Of a stretch of DNA of 21,165 nucleotides, positions 14,484 to 21,165 are shown piece by piece. The stretch is from a virus. Where the stretch lies: the IMG/VR virus record IMGVR_UViG_3300025890_000191, positions 1 to 21,165 of that record; one strand, given 5' to 3'. Position 1 is the first letter of the stretch; each line of letters opens with the position of its first letter. A program made the translations under genes and the position numbers. Below the pieces are notes generated by a model. That model searched no databases and was not told where the DNA came from. It saw only the letters and a program-made list of their open reading frames with translations.

Positions 14484-16076
14484 ATGAATAATTATTACGG
14501 TGACCTTAATAATCCTTCAGCTCTTCAAGCAATTCAAACACAATTGCAAGAATCTACAGGAGAAACTATAAATGGAATTATTGGGGGATTACCTGTTGCA
14601 GAACAAAATCAAGAATATTTTTTAGTATTTGATGAAGCAGCAACTACTGATCCTGAAATTATAGATAAGACACAATTTAGGGTTACTTATGTAGTAGATT
14701 CTAATTTAAATACTTCAAAACCTACTGAAGAAACTGATGCCGCTTTAAATGCAACCCAAAATTTTGAAAAAGGTAGAAATTGTTTAGTAAGAGCAGATAA
14801 TGGTACTATATTAAATAATATCTTAACAGGAGATCAATCTATATATGATATAGGTACACTTCAATTAGTCTTTACTACAGAAAATGGAAAAACTAATGAT
14901 AGTTATGTTACTACTATGAGTTTTGATGGGATAGGAGCGCAATTAGTAGGACAGGCTCAAAATATAACATCAAATCATCTTCAAGTAGGTCAAGGTGCAA
15001 ATGAATTAAGTAATAATGGAAGTCTTAGAGTTATATTGGCTAATGACGTGCTCCCCATTTCGCAATCAGGATCCCCTGAGGCTTATGAATGGGTAGAATG
15101 GGTAAATGATGATACTCTTAATTTTGTGCAAAGTACTATTGTAGCAGGTACTAGAATAAAAGGTACATTTAATTATAATTTACAGATACGAAATATATAC
15201 CCTCAAATTCCAGTTAATATGACTATTCAATTTAGAATAGATAGAACTTCTGGATTTTCAGAAGTTTTAAGTCCTGTTAATCATATTTTTACTAACCCAA
15301 GTAATGATACAAAAGATCCACCTGTAAATGGTGGGGAAAGTGGAACTATTGAAATAGATTTTCAAGATTTTTCTCAAGGAGATACTATTTCGGCCGTACT
15401 ATTAGGTACAGGGTTGAGTAACAATAGTGATACTGAAGCTTATTTTAAAAATGCTGGTCTTTCTTTTACTCAAGAAACTCCATCTGGGGATATTTTAATT
15501 ATGGGAGTAAATGCTGCTACTTCTTCTTATTGGAGTGGGTTTACAACAATTTCAGGTTCTGGAATAGATCCTAATGATTTAGGTAATGCATACTCTATAC
15601 TAACTGCTTCTTCAGATATGAGTACTTTTGCTAATGGACAATATATACAAAGAGTAACGTCATCAATTACTGCTTTTGATCCTAATAATGATGGAAGTAC
15701 ATTCAACCCAGTTCAAGTACCATTCCAATTTAAAACAGGAGATGAAATAAGATTTGAATATAATGCTAATAAAGTTCATAAAGTAATAAAAACTGAAAAT
15801 GATGAAGATGGGTTAAAAGTACATATTAAACCGGGTATAAACACAGAGACATTAAGAGTATTTAATTCTATAGGCACTCAATTAAATCATTTTACTCATT
15901 ACAGAATATTACAAAATGGAGGGTATTTATTTATTAATCAAAAAAAAGATAATGAAGCAGGAATTAATCAAAATTTTAATGGGATTATTACTCCTCAATT
16001 TCCTACTGCTAACTTAAAAGATAAAGGAGATCAATTAATTTTTGATTTAAAGCAAGCTGGAATAATAGAAACTTAA
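14484..16076 (+). CDS. Beta-rich virion protein (530 aa, unknown)
   Basis: The N-terminus is helical (NPSALQAIQTQLQESTGETI), followed by long beta-rich regions full of Thr, Asn, Ser and Gly (FRVTYVVDSNLNTS, GTFNYNLQIRNIYPQIPVN, FQFKTGDEIRFEYNANKVHK). The end, NLKDKGDQLIFDLKQAGIIE, is helical. Composition and position after the wedge-like gene indicate an outer baseplate or fibre-attachment protein, where T4 encodes gp8-gp11. I see no specific similarity to those. The start lies two bases after the upstream stop. The 32-base gap downstream is one of the larger in the structural block. Confidence 0.68.
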   Translation: MNNYYGDLNNPSALQAIQTQLQESTGETINGIIGGLPVAEQNQEYFLVFDEAATTDPEIIDKTQFRVTYVVDSNLNTSKPTEETDAALNATQNFEKGRNCLVRADNGTILNNILTGDQSIYDIGTLQLVFTTENGKTNDSYVTTMSFDGIGAQLVGQAQNITSNHLQVGQGANELSNNGSLRVILANDVLPISQSGSPEAYEWVEWVNDDTLNFVQSTIVAGTRIKGTFNYNLQIRNIYPQIPVNMTIQFRIDRTSGFSEVLSPVNHIFTNPSNDTKDPPVNGGESGTIEIDFQDFSQGDTISAVLLGTGLSNNSDTEAYFKNAGLSFTQETPSGDILIMGVNAATSSYWSGFTTISGSGIDPNDLGNAYSILTASSDMSTFANGQYIQRVTSSITAFDPNNDGSTFNPVQVPFQFKTGDEIRFEYNANKVHKVIKTENDEDGLKVHIKPGINTETLRVFNSIGTQLNHFTHYRILQNGGYLFINQKKDNEAGINQNFNGIITPQFPTANLKDKGDQLIFDLKQAGIIET

Positions 16077-16082
16077 TTTTAT

Positions 16083-16090
16083 AATATTTA
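16083..16090 (+). promoter_or_regulatory. AATATTTA motif in 32-base gap, 18 bases before start
   Basis: The gap 16077-16108 contains ATAATATTTATAAAATATAC. The AATATTTA core differs by one base from the motif at 832, 3480 and 20450, but its spacing to the ATG (18 bases) is longer than the usual 5 to 7. The context also includes the palindrome-like ATTTATAAAAT. It may be an internal late promoter for the fibre-gene group. Confidence 0.4.
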
Positions 16091-16108
16091 TAAAATATAC
16101 ATACAAAT

Positions 16109-16765
16109 ATGGGATATCTAAATAATACAATAGTAACAATAGATGCTATTTTAACAAATAAAGGAAGAGAACTTTTAGCTAGAGGAGATGGGTCCTTTAA
16201 AATTACACAATTTGCTTTAGCAGATGATGAAATTGATTATACTCTATATAATCCTTCACATCCTTCGGGGAGTGCATTTTATGGTCAAGCTTTAGAAAAC
16301 ATGCCTTTGTTAGAGGCCTTTCCCGAAACTACTCAAAATTTAAGATATAAATTGGTAACCCTACCCAGAGGAACAGCTAAAATGCCAGTATTGGATGCTG
16401 GATTCTCAGCTATTACCTTAAAACAGGGAGCTTCATTAGCTGTTACTCCTCAAACACTAAATTATTTAGGTAATAATCAGGTATTTGAATCTAGCGGTTA
16501 TACTGCTACTATAGCTGATGTAAGGACATTAAGTTCATTTAATGGAGTAGGTATTAATACTGAACAGGCCCAAGAATTAAACCAAACGGAAACTATAGGA
16601 ACTAATGTATCTAAAACCGTTGTGGGAACTACTATTAATTTAACCGCAACTACTATTAATACATTATTTGGTTCTAATACCCAATTAAATACTACTTTAC
16701 AAATTGTAGGTAGAGATAGTGGGGCTAGAATAACAATCCCAGTAACTATAACTAAAACTACATAA
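16109..16765 (+). CDS. Virion protein with conserved N-terminal fibre-attachment-like domain (218 aa)
   Basis: The N-terminal 60 residues (AILTNKGRELLARGDGSFKI then TQFALADDEIDYTLYN) look compact and conserved and resemble start regions of several myovirus tail or fibre proteins that I have seen annotated only as structural. The C-terminal half is Thr/Asn/Val-rich beta sequence (TTINLTATTINTLFGSNTQL then LQIVGRDSGARITIPV). There is no signal peptide. It ends with tandem stops (TAA TAA, 16763-16768), followed at once by the next ATG, so it is co-translated with the paralogous pair downstream. The role, perhaps a collar linking baseplate and fibres, is inferred. Confidence 0.62.
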   Translation: MGYLNNTIVTIDAILTNKGRELLARGDGSFKITQFALADDEIDYTLYNPSHPSGSAFYGQALENMPLLEAFPETTQNLRYKLVTLPRGTAKMPVLDAGFSAITLKQGASLAVTPQTLNYLGNNQVFESSGYTATIADVRTLSSFNGVGINTEQAQELNQTETIGTNVSKTVVGTTINLTATTINTLFGSNTQLNTTLQIVGRDSGARITIPVTITKTT

Positions 16766-16768
16766 TAA

Positions 16769-17821
16769 ATGTCATTTAAAAGACTTGATCCTGACGACTT
16801 TCTAATTAGTGCCGATTCAATTACTGCGGGTGCTTGGACTGGGAATAACCCAACCCTTACTACTAATTTTACTTCATCCACTCAAGCAGGGGCATCTAGT
16901 GGAGATTATTATTTAGATGTATATGATGAAGATCCTTCCCTTTCAACAACTTCTTCGGTCCAATATTCAGTTGCATTTGGGGATTCTGCGGGTTCTGGGT
17001 CTTTGTTATTCGACCCAGGTATTGATGGTAAAGCCCCTACTTCTGTAGTATATGGGCAATTTCAAAATATAGTTTTAGGAGATGAAAATGCAGATTTTTC
17101 ATTTGGAGGAATTACAATTAATACTCAAAGTTTATATGCTATTTCTGTAGAAAGATCAAAATATAAAGGAAGTATACTTCCAGGTGTTTTATCCCTAAAT
17201 CTTTCTACTAATAATAATACTAACGTACTATCTTTAACAGATAATAGTAATGATGTTTCTACTGTATCTTTTAATGAAGCTGGGAGAGTTTATCAAATAG
17301 TATCAGGATCAGGGGGAAGTGCAATTGGAAGTGATGCTACCCCATTAGACGCAATATCTAATGGAATGACTGCTTCTGGATCTTATGGATTATTCCTTCC
17401 AGATATTGGAACACTTTTACTTAATCCCGAGGCTTTAGATTTACCTTTTGCGGGTGGAGGTATTAATTTATCTACAGCTTTTCAATCAAATACTGATGAT
17501 AATAATAACCAAAAATTATATCAAGCTATTTCTCAATCAGAAGCAGGATTTACTTTAAATAGCCAAGAGAATATAACTTCAGATTATATTTTTATAAGAG
17601 CTAGAAATTCAGAATATAATTATTCAGAAAATCCTTCATTTATAAGTGGTTCTTCAGGAGAAGTTTTATATACCAATTTTATAAATGCTCCTCAAACCTT
17701 TATAACATCTATTGGACTTTATAATGATAACAATGAATTATTAGCAGTAGCTAAATTAAGTAAACCCCTTAAAAAAGATTTTACTAAGGAAGCTTTAGTT
17801 AGGATTAAGTTAGATTTCTAA
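16769..17821 (+). CDS. Beta-rich virion protein, paralogue A (350 aa)
   Basis: The protein begins MSFKRLDPDDFLISADSITAG. Residues about 124-180 (ISVERSKYKGSILPGVLSL, then SLTDNSND and GRVYQIVSG) and the C-terminal 65 residues (SEYNYSENPSF at 281-291, TFITSIGLYNDNNELLAVAK through SKPL at 310-334) align well with the next gene product. The shared C-terminal domain suggests both bind the same partner or trimerise in the same way. The protein is Ser/Gly/Asn-rich with no catalytic motif. It starts right after a tandem stop and is followed by the paralogue after three bases. A fibre or adhesion-related structural role is inferred. Confidence 0.68.
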   Translation: MSFKRLDPDDFLISADSITAGAWTGNNPTLTTNFTSSTQAGASSGDYYLDVYDEDPSLSTTSSVQYSVAFGDSAGSGSLLFDPGIDGKAPTSVVYGQFQNIVLGDENADFSFGGITINTQSLYAISVERSKYKGSILPGVLSLNLSTNNNTNVLSLTDNSNDVSTVSFNEAGRVYQIVSGSGGSAIGSDATPLDAISNGMTASGSYGLFLPDIGTLLLNPEALDLPFAGGGINLSTAFQSNTDDNNNQKLYQAISQSEAGFTLNSQENITSDYIFIRARNSEYNYSENPSFISGSSGEVLYTNFINAPQTFITSIGLYNDNNELLAVAKLSKPLKKDFTKEALVRIKLDF

Positions 17822-17824
17822 TGA

Positions 17825-18787
17825 ATGAGTACTTACAAAAAATTCCTTTCGTCAGATATTATTATAAATCCCTTTGAGGTAAATAAGTCTTTTTCCTATT
17901 TAGGAGTAGCAGATTTAACAGGATCAGAAGGAGGAGTTGATAGATTCTTGGGGGAAAAAACTAATGAAACCACCTTTATATCAGGGGCTTGGCTTCAAAC
18001 GGGAGAAATAGCAACTGAATATAAGTATTTAATATACAATTCAGTAAAAGAATTATATTATAGTAATTTTACTTTTACTTCTTCTTCAAAAGGTACTTCT
18101 TATTTAGAATCTGGGAGTTTTTATAATTACCCACAATCAGATTTATATTATAGAAAATATTTCCCTACTAATACAGGAAGTGTAGTAGGAGTTATTTCTG
18201 TACCTTCTAAATTATATGGTAATAGAATTCAACCCAAATCCTTTTTATATAAATCTGGGAGTGATAGTATTACAGATGATGGAGAAGGAAATTTAATTTA
18301 TAACAATAATATATGTGGTAATATTATATATAATCAAGGATTAGCTATAATTACTAGTGATGGAACCCCTGGGAATTTAGGAGGGGAAACTTATGGAGAA
18401 GCAACCTATGGAAGTAGTACATATGGGGGGTCAGAATCTCCAACTTTTATTCAAGATTTAATTAATGAAACTGAAATTACTTGTTCTTTTAGTTCTTCTT
18501 TCGATATTTTTGAAACTCAATATAAATGTACTATAAATGCTAACGAATTTAATTATTCTCTTAATCCTAGTTTATTAACAGATAGTTTAAGAGGTCAAAA
18601 TAAAATATTAGATTCGGGGAGTGCTGTTTATAATAACTTTGTTACCTCTTCAGATTTTTCTCCTTTTGTTACTAATGTTGGGTTATATAATGAAAATCAA
18701 GAATTAGTAGCAGTAGGAAAGTTATCTCAACCCCTTCCAACTTCACAAACTACAGATACTACAATATTTATTAATATAGACAGATAA
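17825..18787 (+). CDS. Beta-rich virion protein, paralogue B (320 aa)
   Basis: The N-terminal 110 residues (YKKFLSSDIIINPFEVNKSF; ISGAWLQTGE; TYR-rich SDLYYRKYFPT) differ from the upstream gene. The middle (VISVPSKLYGNRIQPKSFLY, SITDDGEGNLIYNN, GNIIYNQGLAIIT at 122-177) and C-terminus (NEFNYSLNPSL at 240-250, FVTNVGLYNENQELVAVGKL then SQPL at 281-304) match paralogue A in order. Between them is a Gly/Tyr-rich linker (GGETYGEATYGSSTYGGSES, 186-205). The pattern indicates tandem duplication with later divergence of the N-terminal domain. It precedes the collagen-like fibre gene by one base, so the product is likely part of the fibre apparatus. Confidence 0.7.
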   Translation: MSTYKKFLSSDIIINPFEVNKSFSYLGVADLTGSEGGVDRFLGEKTNETTFISGAWLQTGEIATEYKYLIYNSVKELYYSNFTFTSSSKGTSYLESGSFYNYPQSDLYYRKYFPTNTGSVVGVISVPSKLYGNRIQPKSFLYKSGSDSITDDGEGNLIYNNNICGNIIYNQGLAIITSDGTPGNLGGETYGEATYGSSTYGGSESPTFIQDLINETEITCSFSSSFDIFETQYKCTINANEFNYSLNPSLLTDSLRGQNKILDSGSAVYNNFVTSSDFSPFVTNVGLYNENQELVAVGKLSQPLPTSQTTDTTIFINIDR

Positions 18788-18788
18788 A

Positions 18789-19958
18789 ATGGCAGAACAA
18801 CTTAAAACCAACTTTGGAGGAGATGATCAAATAGCAGATGGTAAAACCCTTCAACCTCACCACGTATCTCAATCAGTTGATGCGTTTACAGGAAATGTTG
18901 CTTATGATATTACTATAAGTGGAAGCCTTACAGTCAGTGAAGGTGATATTACTTTAGGGGATGTTGATACAGATGGAAGTGCTACTAATTTTTTAGTACT
19001 AGATGGAAGTAATGTAATAAAAAAACAAACATCAGGAGCAAACGGAACCTCAGGTTCATCAGGTACTTCAGGCTCTAGTGGTTCTTCAGGTACAAGTGGA
19101 TCATCAGGTAGCTCAGGTACTTCAGGTTCTTCAGGTACAAGTGGTTCTTCAGGTACAAGTGGATCATCAGGTACCTCAGGTTCATCAGGATCATCGGGTA
19201 TTGCAACTCTTACGGGTGCTACTGATGATGGTGTCCTTACTTTAAATGGTTCTTCCCCTAATGTTGCTGTAGAAGCAAATATTAGAATTACAGATGCAAA
19301 TTCCGATAGATACTTAGCCCTATCAGAAGGTATAGCTCCAAATGATTTTACACCTGTAGAAATTGTCCATATCTCAGGAAGTGGTGATCCCCACATATTA
19401 GTTCAAAGTGGAGTTGATAATTTTATTAAAATGGGTTGTGATACATCTGCTCACCCTCAAATATTGTTTGGTGATCAAGGCACAATAGATGGTAATGAAC
19501 TTAAAATAGGATACGCTACATCACCAGATGATACTGTACCTAATGTAGTAATGGCCATTAGTGCAAGTGGTAAAGTATCTATAGGTTCTACAACCCCCGA
19601 AGATGAATTTTTCTCAGTAGTAGGAGACGAAAGTGGGGAAGAAATAGCTAGATTCCAAAACAATAATAGTTCTAAACCTCAAGGTATTATAAATAGATTA
19701 AATATTTCTACCCCTGAATATGATAGTACTGCTGGGACTGATGCTCAAAATTTCGTATCTGTAGATACTACTCAATATATGATATTCCAAAGGGCAAGTG
19801 GTAATACAATGGGTGGTATTAGAGGGGATGATAGCCAAGCTTTTGGAAGTTTAGTATTTGAAGGAAAATCTACAGGTGTTATTTTAACATCACCAGATGG
19901 TACAAAATATGCAATAACTGTAGCCAATGATGGAACACTAGGAACATCAGCAGTATAA
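18789..19958 (+). CDS. Collagen-like tail fibre protein
   Basis: This 389-aa protein has a short N-terminal domain (1-82, MAEQLKTNFGGDDQIADGKT onward, with beta segments such as YDITISGSLTVSEGDITLG). A collagen-like run of Gly-X-Y triplets follows (83-139), almost all GTS or GSS. The C-terminal domain (140-389) contains VAMISASGKVSIGSTTPED-like strands (actual text VVMAISASGKVSIGSTTPED) and ends SPDGTKYAITVANDGTLGTS, a pattern seen in phage fibre tips. The triplet run would make a trimeric rod spacing the binding tip from the baseplate. There is no proline, so rigidity would differ from animal collagen. It is the last structural gene before DNA-metabolism genes. A role in host adsorption is inferred from architecture and position. 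Confidence 0.78.
   Translation: MAEQLKTNFGGDDQIADGKTLQPHHVSQSVDAFTGNVAYDITISGSLTVSEGDITLGDVDTDGSATNFLVLDGSNVIKKQTSGANGTSGSSGTSGSSGSSGTSGSSGSSGTSGSSGTSGSSGTSGSSGTSGSSGSSGIATLTGATDDGVLTLNGSSPNVAVEANIRITDANSDRYLALSEGIAPNDFTPVEIVHISGSGDPHILVQSGVDNFIKMGCDTSAHPQILFGDQGTIDGNELKIGYATSPDDTVPNVVMAISASGKVSIGSTTPEDEFFSVVGDESGEEIARFQNNNSSKPQGIINRLNISTPEYDSTAGTDAQNFVSVDTTQYMIFQRASGNTMGGIRGDDSQAFGSLVFEGKSTGVILTSPDGTKYAITVANDGTLGTSAV
19035..19199 (+). repeat. Collagen-like 9/18-base triplet repeat
   Basis: In-frame tandem GGN-encoded triplets run from residue 83 to about 137 of the fibre gene; the seventeen from 19044 to 19196 are all GTS or GSS. At DNA level, near-identical units recur (for example GGTTCTTCAGGTACAAGTGG at several places), while other units use synonymous codons. 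This indicates expansion by slippage or recombination on an older diverged array. Confidence 0.9.
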
Positions 19959-19988
19959 AATTATAGACATATTAGTAAAAAATAAAAC
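19959..19988 (+). other. Short A-rich intergenic gap
   Basis: The 30 bases between the fibre gene and the nuclease gene are A/T-rich and end AAAAAATAAAACATG. They hold no inverted repeat or T tract, so no terminator separates the fibre gene from the next. They lack the TATATTTA motif, as does the A-rich leader before the gene at 1514. Confidence 0.5.
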
Positions 19989-20438
19989 ATGAATTGGTTA
20001 TATAATGGAAAAGAAATCACAGACATATCACAATTTCCCTCAGACACATTTGGGTTTATATATGAAGTGATTACCCCCGAGGGGAAAAAATATGTGGGAA
20101 AAAAAGTTTTATACCACAATCAAAAGAAAAAACTTACTAAAGTCGAACTCTCAGAACAAACAGGACGTGGAAGAAGGAAGACATTTAAAATAGTTCAAAA
20201 AGAAAGCGATTGGAAAAAATATTATGGGTCAAATTCCCATCTTAAAAACCAAATCAGCAAAGGAGAAGTTACACTAGAAAGTTTGAAAAAACAAATTATC
20301 CAAACAGCTTCTAATAAGAAATATCTTACATACCTTGAAACTAAACACCTCTTCCAGCTTGAAGTATTAGAAAAACCAGATTTATACTATAATGATAATA
20401 TTTTAGGAAAATTCTTCACATCAGACTTTGATTCCTAA
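19989..20438 (+). CDS. GIY-YIG-like endonuclease
   Basis: This 149-aa protein has G-F-I-Y at residues 22-25 and Y-V-G at 35-37 (FGFIYEVITPEGKKYVGKK), which fits the two strands of the GIY-YIG nuclease motif. R60-R63 (GRGRRK) follow. The segment DWKKYYGSN (74-82) resembles the W..YYGSS block of phage Seg-like nucleases, and E117 (YLETKHL) is a candidate metal-binding glutamate. The family cuts DNA in homing endonucleases, restriction enzymes and repair nucleases. The protein is short and no separate DNA-binding domain is evident. It lies between the fibre gene and the primase gene, a typical place for a free-standing phage homing gene. It could instead be a resident DNA-processing gene. Confidence 0.62.
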   Translation: MNWLYNGKEITDISQFPSDTFGFIYEVITPEGKKYVGKKVLYHNQKKKLTKVELSEQTGRGRRKTFKIVQKESDWKKYYGSNSHLKNQISKGEVTLESLKKQIIQTASNKKYLTYLETKHLFQLEVLEKPDLYYNDNILGKFFTSDFDS

Positions 20439-20449
20439 ATTATATTTTG

Positions 20450-20470
20450 TATATTTACCCTAATGGTAAA
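20450..20470 (+). promoter_or_regulatory. TATATTTA motif and start-codon hairpin before primase
   Basis: TATATTTA (20450-20457) lies five bases before the ATG at 20463, matching the arrangement at 832 and 3480. It overlaps an inverted repeat, TTTACC (20454-20459) and GGTAAA (20465-20470), whose five-base centre CTAAT holds the first two bases of the start codon. If the RNA includes the left arm, the hairpin would enclose the start codon and could limit translation. Confidence 0.45.
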
Positions 20471-21165
20471 TCAATTACTAGTATCTTTAATGGACTCCGT
20501 CCTAGGTAAAGGTAAACAAACATCCAGAGGTAACCATGCTTACCACTGCCCCTTTTGTAAACATCACAAACCTAAAATGGAGGTGAATTTTACAGAAAAT
20601 AAAAAGGGTCATAATCCTTGGCATTGTTGGGTATGTAATACTAGAGGTAAAACCATCCCTAATCTTCTTAAAAAGATTGAGGCATATGATAGAATTGAGG
20701 AGGCTAAAAGATTAATTCCTCAAGGATCATTTGTTGAAGAAACAATAATTAAAAACGATCTTCATCTCCCTCAAGAATATACCCCTTTCATAGACAATCC
20801 TACCAGTCTAATGGCTAGACATGCCTTAGCTTATTTAAAGAAAAGAGGGGTTACTATGGAAGATATGATTAAATATCATATGGGATATTGTGAAGAAGGA
20901 GAATATAGAAATATGATTATTATTCCCTCATATGACTATAAAGGTAATCTAAATTACTTTACAGCTCGTAGTTTTGAAAAACAACCCTTCCGTAAATATA
21001 AAAACCCATCAGTATCTCGCGATATTGTGCCATTTGAAATGTTTATAAACTGGAATAGCCCGTTGGTATTGTGTGAAGGACCATTTGATGCCATAGCCAT
21101 CAAAAGAAATGCAATCCCGCTGTTAGGAAAAAATATACAAACTAACTTAATGAAGAAAATTGTTT
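20463..21165 (+). CDS. DNA primase, DnaG/T4 gp61 type (3' end cut by window edge)
   Basis: The frame from ATG 20463 stays open to the window end, giving 234 complete codons. The N-terminus has a zinc-ribbon: CPFC at about 30-33 and CWVC near 54-57 (WHCWVCNTRGK). A primase core follows (RHALAYLKKRGVTMEDMIKY, then YRNMIIIPSYDYKGNLNYFT ARSF). Near the end is LVLCEGPFDAIAIKRN, the Toprim motif with catalytic Glu and the E-G-x-x-D-A pattern. In T4 the primase gp61 makes RNA primers for lagging-strand synthesis with the gp41 helicase; a helicase domain downstream, as in T7 gp4, cannot be excluded because the gene is cut. The next in-frame ATG (20490) is a possible alternative start. Confidence 0.85.
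   Translation, partial: MVNQLLVSLMDSVLGKGKQTSRGNHAYHCPFCKHHKPKMEVNFTENKKGHNPWHCWVCNTRGKTIPNLLKKIEAYDRIEEAKRLIPQGSFVEETIIKNDLHLPQEYTPFIDNPTSLMARHALAYLKKRGVTMEDMIKYHMGYCEEGEYRNMIIIPSYDYKGNLNYFTARSFEKQPFRKYKNPSVSRDIVPFEMFINWNSPLVLCEGPFDAIAIKRNAIPLLGKNIQTNLMKKIV

Noticed and set aside
16498-16881. 127-aa antisense open frame, rich in Val and Ile
   Set aside because: It spans two + strand genes and their junction; composition mirrors Thr/Asn-rich coding on the other strand.
18902-19396. 164-aa antisense open frame with Pro/Glu/Val repeats
   Set aside because: The repeats are the reverse complement of the collagen-like triplets; no start context and no family resemblance.

Overview
The window is a segment of a T4-like (contractile-tailed, myovirus-type) bacteriophage genome, about one third G+C by eye. 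All recognisable genes are on the + strand and tightly packed, with TAATG or ATGA overlaps or gaps of only a few bases. The T4-type identity rests on a late sigma factor resembling T4 gp55, a central spike resembling gp5, a gp25-type baseplate wedge protein followed directly by a gp6-type protein, and a DnaG/gp61-type primase running off the right edge. Clear Shine-Dalgarno sequences are almost absent before the start codons. Several intergenic gaps instead carry TATATTTA or a close variant 5 to 7 bases before the ATG. Together these hint at a Bacteroidota host (no Shine-Dalgarno use, -7 box TAnnTTTG), but this is inference; no host gene or tRNA is present to test it.

Layout. (1) Positions 1-91 hold the last 29 codons of an unidentified gene, closed by a strong two-stem intrinsic terminator (100-158). 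(2) Positions 176-3475 hold small accessory and regulatory genes: a 52-aa protein, a YkuK/DUF458 RNase H-like protein, three small proteins (one with a UVR-like motif), an HD-domain phosphohydrolase, a membrane-anchored coiled-coil protein, and the late sigma factor. (3) Positions 3493-8614 hold the baseplate core: a coiled-coil protein, the spike, a 312-aa protein with a long hydrophobic stretch, a 109-aa protein, gp25 and gp6. (4) Positions 8617-18787 hold the outer baseplate and adhesion genes: a DNRLRE-like protein, a small coiled-coil protein, a 1460-aa wedge-like protein with an embedded LamG-like domain, and four beta-rich virion proteins of which the last two are paralogous. (5) Positions 18789-19958 encode a collagen-like (G-T-S/G-S-S) fibre. 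(6) Positions 19989-21165 hold a GIY-YIG-like nuclease and the primase, where the map returns to DNA metabolism.

How the genes fit together. The sigma factor would direct late transcription of the virion genes just downstream. gp25, gp6 and the 1460-aa protein would form the wedge around the spike. The DNRLRE-like, LamG-like, paralogous and collagen-like proteins plausibly form the surface-recognition apparatus. The most interesting unexplained signals are the start-proximal TATATTTA motif, the paralogous pair, the LamG-bearing wedge protein and the hydrophobic 312-aa protein. I did not find evidence for a wholly new defence or mobile system.
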